Notes: generated from the letters alone by a model not told the origin. A DNA stretch of 64,000 nt from an uncultured Bacilli bacterium (GCA_934090935.1 CAKOKD010000002.1:1-64000), one strand, 5' to 3'; numbered from the stretch's first letter, positions 15,542-24,412 are shown. Program-made: numbers and translations.

Positions 15542-16885
15542 ATGGACAAAGACTTGTTTCTTATAATAACAAAAGACAAATATTATGAAAATCCTATTTT
15601 AATGAAAAAAAACAAACTTGAACTATGTTTTGTAATATATATGGATGATGACTATAACCTTACAAGCATTTATGAAAAACGTGAAGAAATAATTGAGCAG
15701 TTTAAAGAAATAATCGCATCTATGAAAGACGAAGATAAAACGGAAAAAGTAAAAAAATTTACCGAATCACTAACTGATGACTTTTCAAACTTCTCGACAA
15801 TCATAATAGATAAAGATGATATCTCTATTTCAAGCCTAATAGAAAAAAATCCCTTCTTAAAAGATAAAAATATAGTTTATCCAACAAAATTTGATGTGTA
15901 TGAAATTGATAAAATCAAGAAAATAAATAAGCAATATGAAGGTTTAAAAATATTATACAAAATAGAAGGTAACGAAGACTATGTAACATATGATGTTACT
16001 TTAAAAACATATGAAGAGATAGATCGATATGTTTCATTTATTAAATCCCTCAAACTATCTCCTCTAGAAATCATAATGATTGCCTACGATTTAGTTAGAA
16101 ATCGAAAATATATCCTTGAAACTGATGAAGAAAAAGCAACAGAATCAAGAGATTTATCCTCATCGCTTCTTGGAGAAAAAATTGTATGTGTTGGATATTC
16201 AGAAATTCTAAAATGTATCTTAAAACACTTAGGCATTAAAATCGAATGCGTGTTTCTAAGAGCTAAGGAATCTTTTGAACACAATCATCTAAGAAACATT
16301 GTATATGTAAAAGATGATAAATACCAAGTAGAAGGAATATATTATTTAGATGCAACTTGGGATTCATTCATAAAAAATGGAAAAATATTTCATTATCAAT
16401 ATCATCACTTCTTAAAAACATATACCGAAATGAAAGAAATAGAAAGAAATTCAATACCAAAAACTGAATTTGATTATGCGGTATACAATCCAGAAGAATT
16501 TATAGGTATCATGGATAAAGAAGAAATTACGATAGAGGATGTCAGATATGGCTTGGACATCGAGATAAATTGCTTTACTTCATTAGTGTTTGATAAACCT
16601 GTAATTCCAGATTATTTTAATAAAGATGTTCAACTTGACTCTTGTAATATAAAACAGAGTTTAAAAAGATGTTTAGATCTCTCTCAAAATAAAATTGACA
16701 AGGAAACTTATGTAAAACTATATGAATTCGTTAAAACCATTGAAAGAATATCGGGAGTCATATCCATACCAATTACAAAAGAGGATATATATTGGGTTTG
16801 TAAATTTTCCGGCTGGGAAAAACCAACAGATTATGGAGAAAATGAATTGCTAAAATTATTAAATCTTGAAGGTAACTGTGTTTAA
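15542..16885 (+). CDS. Transglutaminase-like domain protein (copy 2 of tandem pair)
   Basis: A 447-aa paralogue of the preceding protein. The shared core reads SRDLSSSLLGEKIVCVGYSE, HNHLRNIVYVKDDKYQV and GIYYLDATWDSF, again giving Cys, His and Asp in the transglutaminase order. The two copies align best across this core and a flanking YQYHHFLKTYTEM segment, and diverge at both ends. No signal peptide or membrane segment is seen. It is translationally coupled to copy 1 and ends at a terminator. I infer that the pair may act as a heteromer, or on related substrates. Confidence 0.7.
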   Translation: MDKDLFLIITKDKYYENPILMKKNKLELCFVIYMDDDYNLTSIYEKREEIIEQFKEIIASMKDEDKTEKVKKFTESLTDDFSNFSTIIIDKDDISISSLIEKNPFLKDKNIVYPTKFDVYEIDKIKKINKQYEGLKILYKIEGNEDYVTYDVTLKTYEEIDRYVSFIKSLKLSPLEIIMIAYDLVRNRKYILETDEEKATESRDLSSSLLGEKIVCVGYSEILKCILKHLGIKIECVFLRAKESFEHNHLRNIVYVKDDKYQVEGIYYLDATWDSFIKNGKIFHYQYHHFLKTYTEMKEIERNSIPKTEFDYAVYNPEEFIGIMDKEEITIEDVRYGLDIEINCFTSLVFDKPVIPDYFNKDVQLDSCNIKQSLKRCLDLSQNKIDKETYVKLYEFVKTIERISGVISIPITKEDIYWVCKFSGWEKPTDYGENELLKLLNLEGNCV

Positions 16886-16904
16886 TACATAGTTATTTTT
16901 TTTT
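16874..16904 (+). terminator. Terminator after the transglutaminase-like pair
   Basis: AACTGTGT (16874-16881) pairs with ACATAGTT (16887-16894) including one G-U, followed by A and nine T. The stem overlaps the 3' coding end. Confidence 0.8.
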
Positions 16905-16989
16905 ATAAATCATAAAATATAATAGAAATATCTTGTATTTTTGAAAAGTTATTGATATATTGTAATTGTAAGATAGTGGAGGTGGCAGT

Positions 16990-17718
16990 ATGGTCCATTT
17001 AACTTACGTAGAAAACCCTTTTAGCGAATCTATTTTTGCATCTATTTCGGAGTATGCCTATGAACATGATTTCTATGATTGCATAAACAAGAGGTTTATT
17101 GATGAACCATTTAAGAATCTAGAATACACATTTCATATGTATATGTTAACAGGTGATAATTCTGAATGGATTGGTTATGTTTTATTTTCTAATGAATTAT
17201 TAGTTTCATCACTTAGATATCATGCATATATGGTTATAAAATCGATTGTCGAAAGTCTAGAATTGAATGAATTTAGCAAAAATCAAATAAGTGATATGAT
17301 AGAAGAGAGCAAAGGACGTGCATCTATATTTGATACAATTACTCGCACTTTTGATATCCTAACTAAACATTACACATTAGAGGAAGTTGAGGCTTTAAGA
17401 AAAAAATACTTTGAAGTTTTAAGTAAAACTGAAGAATATTTTGCACCATTTTACTATTTAGATATCGTAATAGCTCTTCCGATAGATGAGAAGAAAGTTA
17501 TCAGAGAAGAAAATACTAATGCCGATGTTGATTCATATATTGAAAGAAAATATTATGGTTTTATACAAGAAACTCTTTCGCTTGTAGAAAAAGAATTAGA
17601 TAAAAACTTTAAAACTAACCATATAATATTAAATAGAGATGGAGAAAACGCCTTTTTAATTGAAACAAGCAGTTTTATAAAGAAAGACGAGTTAGCAGAA
17701 CAATTGTTGATCAAGTAA
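16990..17718 (+). CDS. Hypothetical protein, 242 aa
   Basis: A soluble, mostly helical acidic protein with no motif I recognise. It lacks a signal peptide and membrane segments. GGAGGTGG is a strong ribosome site before ATG 16990. It is flanked by terminators, so it is probably a single-gene unit. Possible relation to the upstream transglutaminase-like pair rests on adjacency only. Confidence 0.75.
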   Translation: MVHLTYVENPFSESIFASISEYAYEHDFYDCINKRFIDEPFKNLEYTFHMYMLTGDNSEWIGYVLFSNELLVSSLRYHAYMVIKSIVESLELNEFSKNQISDMIEESKGRASIFDTITRTFDILTKHYTLEEVEALRKKYFEVLSKTEEYFAPFYYLDIVIALPIDEKKVIREENTNADVDSYIERKYYGFIQETLSLVEKELDKNFKTNHIILNRDGENAFLIETSSFIKKDELAEQLLIK

Positions 17719-17735
17719 TACACTTGATTTTTTTT
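17710..17735 (+). terminator. Rho-independent terminator
   Basis: ATCAAGT/ACTTGAT perfect 7-bp stem with a 5-nt loop and eight T. Confidence 0.82.
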
Positions 17736-17746
17736 GAAAAACAACA

Positions 17747-17785
17747 CGAACAAATGTTTACAAATGAGAACAAATGTTTTATAAT
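17747..17785 (+). promoter_or_regulatory. Promoter with two LexA-type (SOS) boxes
   Basis: TTTACA 17757-17762 and TATAAT 17780-17785 form a promoter with a 17-bp spacer. GAACAAATGTTT occurs twice, at 17748-17759 and 17768-17779, exactly 20 bp apart. Each fits the Gram-positive LexA/DinR operator GAAC-N4-GTTY, and the first also has the preceding C of CGAAC. One box covers the -35 and the other lies immediately before the -10, an ideal arrangement for repression. The downstream genes are DNA-repair related, which supports SOS control. Confidence 0.8.
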
Positions 17786-17802
17786 TGTATTGGTGATCAA
17801 TT

Positions 17803-19014
17803 ATGGATATAAAAGAAAAATTAAAAATACTTGCTGACAGTGCCAAATATGATGCATCATGTTCATCAAGTGGAAGCTCACGTGATGATGGTGGAGTTGG
17901 TTCAAGAAATGCAAGTGGAATATGCCATTCATTTGCAAGTGACGGAAGATGTATATCCCTTTTAAAGATTTTGATGACCAATGCTTGTATATTTGACTGT
18001 AAATATTGCCCAAATAGAAAAAGTAACAATGTTAAACGTGCGATATTTACTCCAACTGAGATATGTGATATAACTATGAATTTTTATAAAAGAAACTACA
18101 TAGAAGGTTTATTTTTAAGTTCAGGAATAATTAAAGATCCTGATTACACAACTAATCTACTCATCGAGACTATCTTTCTTTTAAGAAAAAAATATAAATT
18201 TAATGGTTATATTCATGTAAAGGCTATACCAGGGACAAATGAAAATCTATTGAAAAAACTAGGTTCAATGGTTGATAGAATGAGTGCCAATATTGAACTT
18301 CCAACAACTGATAGCTTAAAACTTTTAGCTCCAAATAAAAGTGAGGACAAGGTTACTAAGATAATGAGTTATGTTAAAGAAAATCGAAATAGACACTATG
18401 TACCGGCAGGACAAAGCACTCAAATGATTATCGGAGCTTCCTCAGAAACTGACTTAGATATATTATCCAAAAGCAGTAATTTATATGAAAACTTCAATTT
18501 AAAACGTGTTTTTTATTCAGCATATGTTCCTGTAAATAAAGATTCCTTTTTACCACAAATAACCATTCCCCCATTAAAAAGAGAGAATAGGTTATATCAA
18601 GCCGATTGGCTTCTTCGTTTTTATAATTTTAAGGTTGATGATATTCTTGATAAGGATAACCCTAACTTTAATCTCCTGCTTGATCCAAAAGCTGCTTGGG
18701 CTTTAAGAAACTTACATCTATTTCCAAAAGAAATAAACACATGTACCTATAATGAATTGTTGCAAATACCAGGAGTAGGAGTAAAGGGCGCAAAAAAAAT
18801 ATTTAGTTCAAGAAAATATTTTAAAATAACTTTTGATGACTTAAAAAATATGAATATTGTTTTAAAAAGAGCGAAATACTTTATAACATGCAATGGGAAA
18901 TATTTTACTGACATAAGCATGTTTAAAAGAAATATCATTGAATCATCACTTCTTTTAGAGGATGTAGAGACTCATAAAAAGAATATTAGTCAGCTGAGTT
19001 TATTTGATGAATAA
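17803..19014 (+). CDS. Radical SAM protein of the putative DNA modification/repair family (TIGR03916-like)
   Basis: The 403-aa protein starts with the family hallmark KLKILADSAKYDASCSSSG and carries the radical SAM cluster motif CIFDCKYC (C-x3-C-x2-C, about residue 62). A C-terminal helix-hairpin-helix (LQIPGVGVKGAKKIF, about residue 325) suggests DNA binding. Homologues are usually encoded beside a DUF4130/uracil-DNA-glycosylase-like partner, as here with the overlapping next gene. The biochemical reaction is not established. ATG 17803 has GGTGATC upstream. The promoter holds two LexA-type boxes. Confidence 0.88.
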   Translation: MDIKEKLKILADSAKYDASCSSSGSSRDDGGVGSRNASGICHSFASDGRCISLLKILMTNACIFDCKYCPNRKSNNVKRAIFTPTEICDITMNFYKRNYIEGLFLSSGIIKDPDYTTNLLIETIFLLRKKYKFNGYIHVKAIPGTNENLLKKLGSMVDRMSANIELPTTDSLKLLAPNKSEDKVTKIMSYVKENRNRHYVPAGQSTQMIIGASSETDLDILSKSSNLYENFNLKRVFYSAYVPVNKDSFLPQITIPPLKRENRLYQADWLLRFYNFKVDDILDKDNPNFNLLLDPKAAWALRNLHLFPKEINTCTYNELLQIPGVGVKGAKKIFSSRKYFKITFDDLKNMNIVLKRAKYFITCNGKYFTDISMFKRNIIESSLLLEDVETHKKNISQLSLFDE

Positions 19015-19774
19015 AAGTGAATGTGTATACATATACAATGATAATTTTTTAAGTCTTCTTGCTCTTATAATCATACTTATAAGACAAAAAACAATACCTA
19101 AAAATATAAAGACTGATACTTATACATGCAATCTCTTTGAAAATGAGTGTATATTAAATCTTCCAGAAACATCTGCATCAGTCGATTATATAATAAAAAA
19201 CATTGGTTATAATAACTTTAGAGTTATATTTAAAGTTTTTTTATCAACAATTGAAGATAAAGAATTAAATATCTTCTACTATGTTTTATATTCTTTAAAA
19301 TTTAAGGAAAAAACGATGCATATGAAAAACAATAAGTATATTCTTAATTGTATTAAAACTCAAGAATATGTTTCTAGAGAAAACCATAAATTTAAAGGAT
19401 TCACTAGATTTAAAAAACATGAAAACGATATCTTTTACGCTGAAATCAATCCTACAAACAACATTCTATTTCTATTATCAAATCACTTTAAAAAACGTTT
19501 AAGCACTGAATTTTGGATAATAAAAGATGTAAATAGAGGTTTATATAGTATTTATAATAAAGAAAACTTCATCATAGCCTCAGAAAATGAATTTAAAATG
19601 AATGAATTTAAATTAAGCGACGATGAGAAAACATTTGAAGAACTATGGATTGAGTTTTACAACACAATTGGAATTAAAGAAAGGAAAAACGACCGCTGTC
19701 GAATGAATTTCATGCCCAAAAAATATTGGAAATATATAACGGAAATGAGTGATGAATATGAAAAAAGTAATTGA
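19004..19774 (+). CDS. DUF4130-type DNA metabolism protein (TIGR03915-like)
   Basis: The 256-aa partner of the radical SAM protein. Hallmarks are the start region CVYIYNDNFLSLLALI, HKFKGFTRFKKHENDIFYA in the middle, and the end CRMNFMPKKYWKYITEM. In many bacteria this domain is fused to a uracil-DNA-glycosylase-like domain; here it is stand-alone. It overlaps the radical SAM gene by 11 nt and the GroEL-like gene by about 17 nt, so the three are translationally coupled. The precise role in DNA repair is unknown. Confidence 0.85.
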   Translation: MMNKSECVYIYNDNFLSLLALIIILIRQKTIPKNIKTDTYTCNLFENECILNLPETSASVDYIIKNIGYNNFRVIFKVFLSTIEDKELNIFYYVLYSLKFKEKTMHMKNNKYILNCIKTQEYVSRENHKFKGFTRFKKHENDIFYAEINPTNNILFLLSNHFKKRLSTEFWIIKDVNRGLYSIYNKENFIIASENEFKMNEFKLSDDEKTFEELWIEFYNTIGIKERKNDRCRMNFMPKKYWKYITEMSDEYEKSN

Positions 19775-21281
19775 TGGAAAGAATTTAGATGAACTGATTA
19801 AGGAATCTTTAAACATCTTATGTATTCCTGTTGCTAAGACTTTAGGTCCAAAAGGAAATAACGTCATAGTTTCTGCTAGTTCTTTGCCTCCTTTTATAAC
19901 AAATGATGGTGTAACTATTTCTTTAAACATTGAAAGTGATGATGTATGTATAAATTCAATTCTTTCAATACTTAAGGAATCTTCAATAAAAACTAATGAA
20001 ATGGTTGGCGATGGAACAACTACAACTCTTGTTTTGCTAAAATCCATAATGGATGAAACTTATGAGCTATTAAATAAAGGAATAAGTAAATATGAGATAA
20101 TTAATAGACTTAATTATGAAGGAAAAATAGTAGAAAACTTAATAAGAAAATATTCTCATAAACCAAGTATGGAAGAGATAAGAAATATCGTTATTACGTC
20201 ATCTAAAAGCAAAGAAGCTGGAGGCATCATATACGATGTCATCAAGAATATCAGTTCAATTGAAGGGGTTGAGATAACTACTGGAGAAAAAGAAAATACC
20301 GAGGTAATATACTATAATGGATATTCTATGGACACATCTCTTGCTAGTCCTCACTTTTTTAAAGATAGAAGTATAATAAAACTAAAAAATCCTTATGTCA
20401 TTGTTTCTGATGAAACATTATATTCTTTAGAATCATTGAGTGAAGTAATCAACAAAGTAGCCGAAGAAAAATCAAGTTTATTGATAATTGCTGCTGATTA
20501 CAGTCAAGATTTTATTGAAAATGTTTTATCATTAAACTATGATGAAGACCTTAATATTTATTTGCTTAAAAATCCTGAATTTGGAAACAGAGAATACATG
20601 TTGACTCAAGATTTGAAGGAGATTTCGTCATGTAGTTTGTTTAAAGGAAAACTTAAATACGAAAACATTGGTTATTTAAAAGAGGTTGTAATCGATAAGG
20701 ACAAAACTATTTTATATTTTGATAAATCAATTGATGAATATATTGGAAAAGTGGATACATCCATATCCGACTTAAAGGATGAATTTGAAATAAATTATTA
20801 TCGAAAAAGGATATCCATGCTAAAAGATGGCCTTGCTAAAATCATAGTAGGTGGCAAGACAATAAGCGAAGCAAGAGAAGCTAAAATGCACTACGACGAT
20901 GCTTTATCAGCTGGAATGAGTTCTAAAAATGGAGTGAGTATAGGAGCTGGATTTACATTTTTAAAAATAGCTTATGAGCTTAAGGATGAATATATTCTAA
21001 AAAAAGTTTTATGTGAACCATTTAGACAAATACTAAAAAACGCTAATTTGGATACAGATTTAATAGAAATGAAGGTTATTTTTAAATTTGATAAGATATA
21101 TAATGTCATAAATGATGAATATGAAGATATTACTACTACTGGAATATTGGATCCAACAGATGTTTTAATAGAAACATTAAAAAACGCATTATCAATCGCT
21201 AATCTTCTCTTAAACACTACATCTTTAGTTATTAATGAACAAATAAAAAATATTGACATCGATCATGATATCAATATTTAG
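19758..21281 (+). CDS. Divergent GroEL-like (Cpn60) chaperonin
   Basis: A 507-aa protein that aligns with group I chaperonin subunits from end to end. The ATPase elements are kept: KTLGPKGNNV, NDGVTI, VGDGTTTTLVLLKS and YDDALSAGMSSKNGVSIGAG, with the equatorial C-terminal motif GILDPTDVLIETLKNALSIA. The apical domain is strongly diverged (NPEFGNREYMLTQDLKE replaces the usual APGFGDRRKAMLQDIA). There is no Gly-Gly-Met tail, and no groES lies nearby. It is therefore probably not the housekeeping GroEL. GTG 19749 and ATG 19752 are alternative starts; ATG 19758 best fits the GGAAATGAG site. It ends one base before the convergent dacA-like gene. Confidence 0.88.
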   Translation: MKKVIDGKNLDELIKESLNILCIPVAKTLGPKGNNVIVSASSLPPFITNDGVTISLNIESDDVCINSILSILKESSIKTNEMVGDGTTTTLVLLKSIMDETYELLNKGISKYEIINRLNYEGKIVENLIRKYSHKPSMEEIRNIVITSSKSKEAGGIIYDVIKNISSIEGVEITTGEKENTEVIYYNGYSMDTSLASPHFFKDRSIIKLKNPYVIVSDETLYSLESLSEVINKVAEEKSSLLIIAADYSQDFIENVLSLNYDEDLNIYLLKNPEFGNREYMLTQDLKEISSCSLFKGKLKYENIGYLKEVVIDKDKTILYFDKSIDEYIGKVDTSISDLKDEFEINYYRKRISMLKDGLAKIIVGGKTISEAREAKMHYDDALSAGMSSKNGVSIGAGFTFLKIAYELKDEYILKKVLCEPFRQILKNANLDTDLIEMKVIFKFDKIYNVINDEYEDITTTGILDPTDVLIETLKNALSIANLLLNTTSLVINEQIKNIDIDHDINI

Positions 21282-22469
21282 CTACTTATGAATAAATAAT
21301 TTCTTAAATAACAAGAGAATAAAGAAAGTTATCATTAAAAGAATAAGAGTAAGAAGTATAAAGTTGATTTTTAAACCATCAATGATAACATCTTCTTGAT
21401 AAATAATTTTATCATCTAGACTTACTTTAATTGTTCCAATCTTTTTATTATTATCCAAAAATGAGATTGAATACGCACCATCATATTCAATTTTCACTTT
21501 ATTTATATCGAAATCGTTTGGCAAATATTTTGAAACATCATTCATAACGGTGATGTTTTTTTCATCTATATTAGAAAACTTAACTGGAATTTTTTTTATA
21601 ACATAATTTTTATCAACAATTATCTGATCACTATAGTTTTTATCCATAAAATTAATTATATTTAAATTATCTTTTAAGTTATAATAATTTCCATATATAA
21701 ATTCAGCGTTTGTGGAAATAAATATGAATTCATGATTATTACTCTTAAATATAGAAGATATACATAAACCAGCTTTATTTGTATAACCGGTTTTACTACC
21801 AATTATTCTTGATATATCAAGATTCATCAGTTTATTATATTTTTTTACTGTAGCATCAACTATTAAACCATTGGATAAAGTATAACTTTTTGTTTCATAA
21901 ATAGTTTTGAAAGTCTCGTTGTTTAAGGAATATTTTAACATTTTTAATAAGTCATCAATTGTACTATAATGATTTTCTATATCAAGTCCAGTAACATTAA
22001 CAAAATTAGAGTTATTCATTCCAATTTCTTTTGCTAATGAATTCATATCACTAACAAATGCTTGAATGCTTCCACTTAATGAATAGGCAAGTGCTTGTGT
22101 CGCATCCGCACCGCTTGGAAGAATTGATGCGTATAGTAAGTCTTTATAACTCAATTTGTCGCCAACTTTTAATCCAGCAAGAGATGCATCAAACTTAATA
22201 TTAGAAAGCATTTCTTGAGTAATAGTAACGGATTCTTCCAAATCTTTTATTTTTTCAATAGCTGTTATAGTTGTCATAATTTTCGTTAAACTAGCTATAT
22301 TGGTTTGTTTATCTCCGTTTTTTTCAAATATAACATTATCATCAGTTAAATCATATAAAACATAATTGTTAGAATATAACTCTGGTCCATTTATCGCGAA
22401 AACAGAAGCAATAAATGCGAAGAAACAAAAAACAAAGAAAAATAATCTTTTCAACTTTATCACATCCAA
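21282..22469 (-). CDS. D-alanyl-D-alanine carboxypeptidase family (PBP5-like), variant SxN
   Basis: Secreted, membrane-anchored peptidoglycan carboxypeptidase of the S11 family, 395 aa. An N-terminal hydrophobic segment (RLFFFVFCFFAFIASVFA) is followed by the nucleophile motif SLTK (SxxK) and the third motif SKTGYT (KTG). The second motif reads LPSGADA, with Ala where classical enzymes have Asn (SGN). A C-terminal transmembrane helix and basic tail anchor it. ATG 22469 has a weak ribosome site; a TTG at about 22454 behind GGATGTGAT could be the true start. It faces the GroEL-like gene with no gap. Confidence 0.85.
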   Translation of the reverse strand: MDVIKLKRLFFFVFCFFAFIASVFAINGPELYSNNYVLYDLTDDNVIFEKNGDKQTNIASLTKIMTTITAIEKIKDLEESVTITQEMLSNIKFDASLAGLKVGDKLSYKDLLYASILPSGADATQALAYSLSGSIQAFVSDMNSLAKEIGMNNSNFVNVTGLDIENHYSTIDDLLKMLKYSLNNETFKTIYETKSYTLSNGLIVDATVKKYNKLMNLDISRIIGSKTGYTNKAGLCISSIFKSNNHEFIFISTNAEFIYGNYYNLKDNLNIINFMDKNYSDQIIVDKNYVIKKIPVKFSNIDEKNITVMNDVSKYLPNDFDINKVKIEYDGAYSISFLDNNKKIGTIKVSLDDKIIYQEDVIIDGLKINFILLTLILLMITFFILLLFKKLFIHK

Positions 22470-22525
22470 TATAAAAATTATAACAAATATGTTAAAATAA
22501 TGATAGTTTTAAGAAATTGTTTTTT

Positions 22526-22683
22526 ATGCCAAATCCAATGACACATAAGTATTTTGCTAGAGTTGTGTTAAAGCAATGTAATGAAAAAGTAAATGAAAAA
22601 ATAAGAGAATATTAAAAAATAATTCATATGTAACTGGATTGCCTTGGAACGTAAAACGTGAGATAAAATATATTGAATATTAA
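22526..22683 (+). pseudogene. Possible coding remnants in the 22470-22700 intergenic region
   Basis: A 29-codon frame (22526-22615, MPNPMTHKYFARVVLKQ) and, shortly after in the same general position, SYVTGLPWNVKREIKYIEY ending at TAA 22681-22683 look protein-like but are too short and lack ribosome sites. MPNPMTH recalls the start of zinc-dependent phospholipase C-like proteins. They may be the ends of a deleted gene. Evidence is thin. Confidence 0.3.
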
Positions 22684-22697
22684 TAAAATAAACACAC

Positions 22698-22867
22698 TTT
22701 ACACATAATAAAAATGAATATACAAAATACAACTAAAACGTTGTATAATATAAAAGACAGTAGGAGAACAAAATAAAACAGACGACAAAAGTAATGTAAA
22801 ACAAGATAATGCCCTTGAAAATCGGGGGGGGTATTATAAAATAAAAAATAGATGAGGTGTGTTTAAG
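22698..22867 (+). promoter_or_regulatory. Conserved promoter/leader with G8 tract, copy 1
   Basis: 170 nt nearly identical to 52524-52692. It contains TACAAA 22721-22726 and TATAAT 22744-22749 (17-bp spacer), then an A-rich leader. A hairpin AATGCCC/GGGTATT (from about 22819) holds the uninterrupted G8 run 22824-22831. It ends with the ribosome site GATGAGGTG 22851-22859. A G-run of this length is exceptional in this AT-rich window and suggests slippage-prone control of the following surface gene. Confidence 0.75.
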
Positions 22868-24385
22868 ATGAAGAAAAAGAGTGCAATAATAGTTGCAATT
22901 GTTTTTATGATGATTGGATTTGCTAGCATTTCAACATCATTGATAATAAATGGGAATACTAAGGTAAGTGAAAACAATGAAGATTTCTCAGTAATTTTTA
23001 CAAAAGCAACATTAGATGGAACAGATGTATACGATAGTGTAATAGATGATACAAAAAAGACAATTACGTTTACCAGTAAAGATCTAAAGAAAATCGGAGA
23101 TAAATCAACACTTACATATGAAGTAACAAATAATTCAAGTAATTATGATGCAAATGTAAATGTAACATGTGTACCAAAGGAAGGAACAACAGCAAAATAT
23201 ACAAGTATTAAAAATGATTTAGAAAATAATGCAACAGTAGTTAAAGCCAAAGAAAGTGTAAATGGAACATTAACAGTAACACTAGATAAAACATCAACAG
23301 AAGAAGTAAGTGAAGAATATACATGTTCACTAGAATTCAATGCAGTAGAAAGAGATACTATTGGTGTAACATCAATAAATTTATATAATTTTATGAAGAA
23401 TAATGCAGATACAACAACAGTAATAGATTATAAAGTACGTTCAGGAGTAAGTGGAACAAATGGAATATATACAACAACTGCTACAGTTGGTAATGTACCT
23501 GTATACTATTTCAGAGGAGATGCAGATAAAGTAAATAACAATATCATATTTAATAATATGTGTTGGAAAATAATAAGAACAACTGAAACTGACGGAGTAA
23601 AAATAATTTATAATGGAACCTCAACAGATGGAAAATGTGAAACTCAAACAGGAACATCAACTCAAATCGGAACAAGTGCATTTAATACAAAGTATGATGA
23701 TAATGCGTATGTAGGATATATGTATGGAACAGCAGGAAGTAGTACATATGCTGCAACACATGCAAACACAAATGATTCAACGATAAAAACATATATAGAT
23801 AACTGGTATAGCCAAAATTTTGATGAAAGTGCAACTAGTAAATTAGAAGATACAATATTTTGTAATGATCGAAGTACAAAGGCATATGATGCAAGTACTA
23901 TAGGAGAAGCTTCTAGATCGTCATATGGAACACTAGGATACAAAAAGAATAAAACATTATACATAGCTTCTCACAGATCCTCTTATTATTCAAAAACTCC
24001 AAATCCAAGTTTAGCTTGTCTTAATGACAATGATAAATTTACAGTGGATAGCAAAAACGGAAATGGTGCACTTACTTATCCAGTTGGATTGATTACATTA
24101 GATGAAGGAATATTTGCCGGATTTAATACATACTATTCCAATACAAGTGATTATAAAGATACGACAAATTATTTATATACAAACAGTTATTATTGGACAT
24201 TATCTCCTGTTATGATGGGCGATGATGGTAATGCAAATATTGGTTCTATTGTCAGCGCTGGAGAAATTCGAAATGGTGCGTCGAAAGATGCCAATGGCGT
24301 CCGTCCTGTAGTCTCTCTAAAGCCAAATACTTTAATTGATTCCATTGGTGATGGAAGCTTTAATAACCCTTATAAAGTCCTATAA
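22868..24385 (+). CDS. Modular surface protein with shared N-module and DUF6273/C-type-lectin-like C-module
   Basis: A 505-aa exported protein. The N-terminus (KKKSAIIVAIVFMMIGFASI) is a hydrophobic export or anchor segment. Residues about 25-165 form a beta-rich module (DFSVIFTKATLDG, LTYEVTNNS, EYTCSLEFNAVER) shared with the proteins at 52693 and 62257. The C-terminal 330 residues differ from those: MCWKIIRTTETDGVKIIY, YYWTLSPVMM and GVRPVVSLKPNT resemble DUF6273 or C-type-lectin-like modules. Its architecture recalls TasA/camelysin-type exported proteins, but this is weak. ATG 22868 is set by GATGAGGTG; the longer frame starts at an unlikely GTG inside it. Expression is probably governed by the G8 leader. 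Confidence 0.8.
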   Translation: MKKKSAIIVAIVFMMIGFASISTSLIINGNTKVSENNEDFSVIFTKATLDGTDVYDSVIDDTKKTITFTSKDLKKIGDKSTLTYEVTNNSSNYDANVNVTCVPKEGTTAKYTSIKNDLENNATVVKAKESVNGTLTVTLDKTSTEEVSEEYTCSLEFNAVERDTIGVTSINLYNFMKNNADTTTVIDYKVRSGVSGTNGIYTTTATVGNVPVYYFRGDADKVNNNIIFNNMCWKIIRTTETDGVKIIYNGTSTDGKCETQTGTSTQIGTSAFNTKYDDNAYVGYMYGTAGSSTYAATHANTNDSTIKTYIDNWYSQNFDESATSKLEDTIFCNDRSTKAYDASTIGEASRSSYGTLGYKKNKTLYIASHRSSYYSKTPNPSLACLNDNDKFTVDSKNGNGALTYPVGLITLDEGIFAGFNTYYSNTSDYKDTTNYLYTNSYYWTLSPVMMGDDGNANIGSIVSAGEIRNGASKDANGVRPVVSLKPNTLIDSIGDGSFNNPYKVL

Positions 24386-24412
24386 ATACGTCTTTTTATC
24401 ATGAAATTATAA

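Noticed and set aside
23500..24385. C-type-lectin-like end of the 22868 protein as a diversity-generating retroelement target
   Set aside because: The fold resemblance is suggestive, but no reverse transcriptase gene, template repeat or IMH-like element was found in the window.
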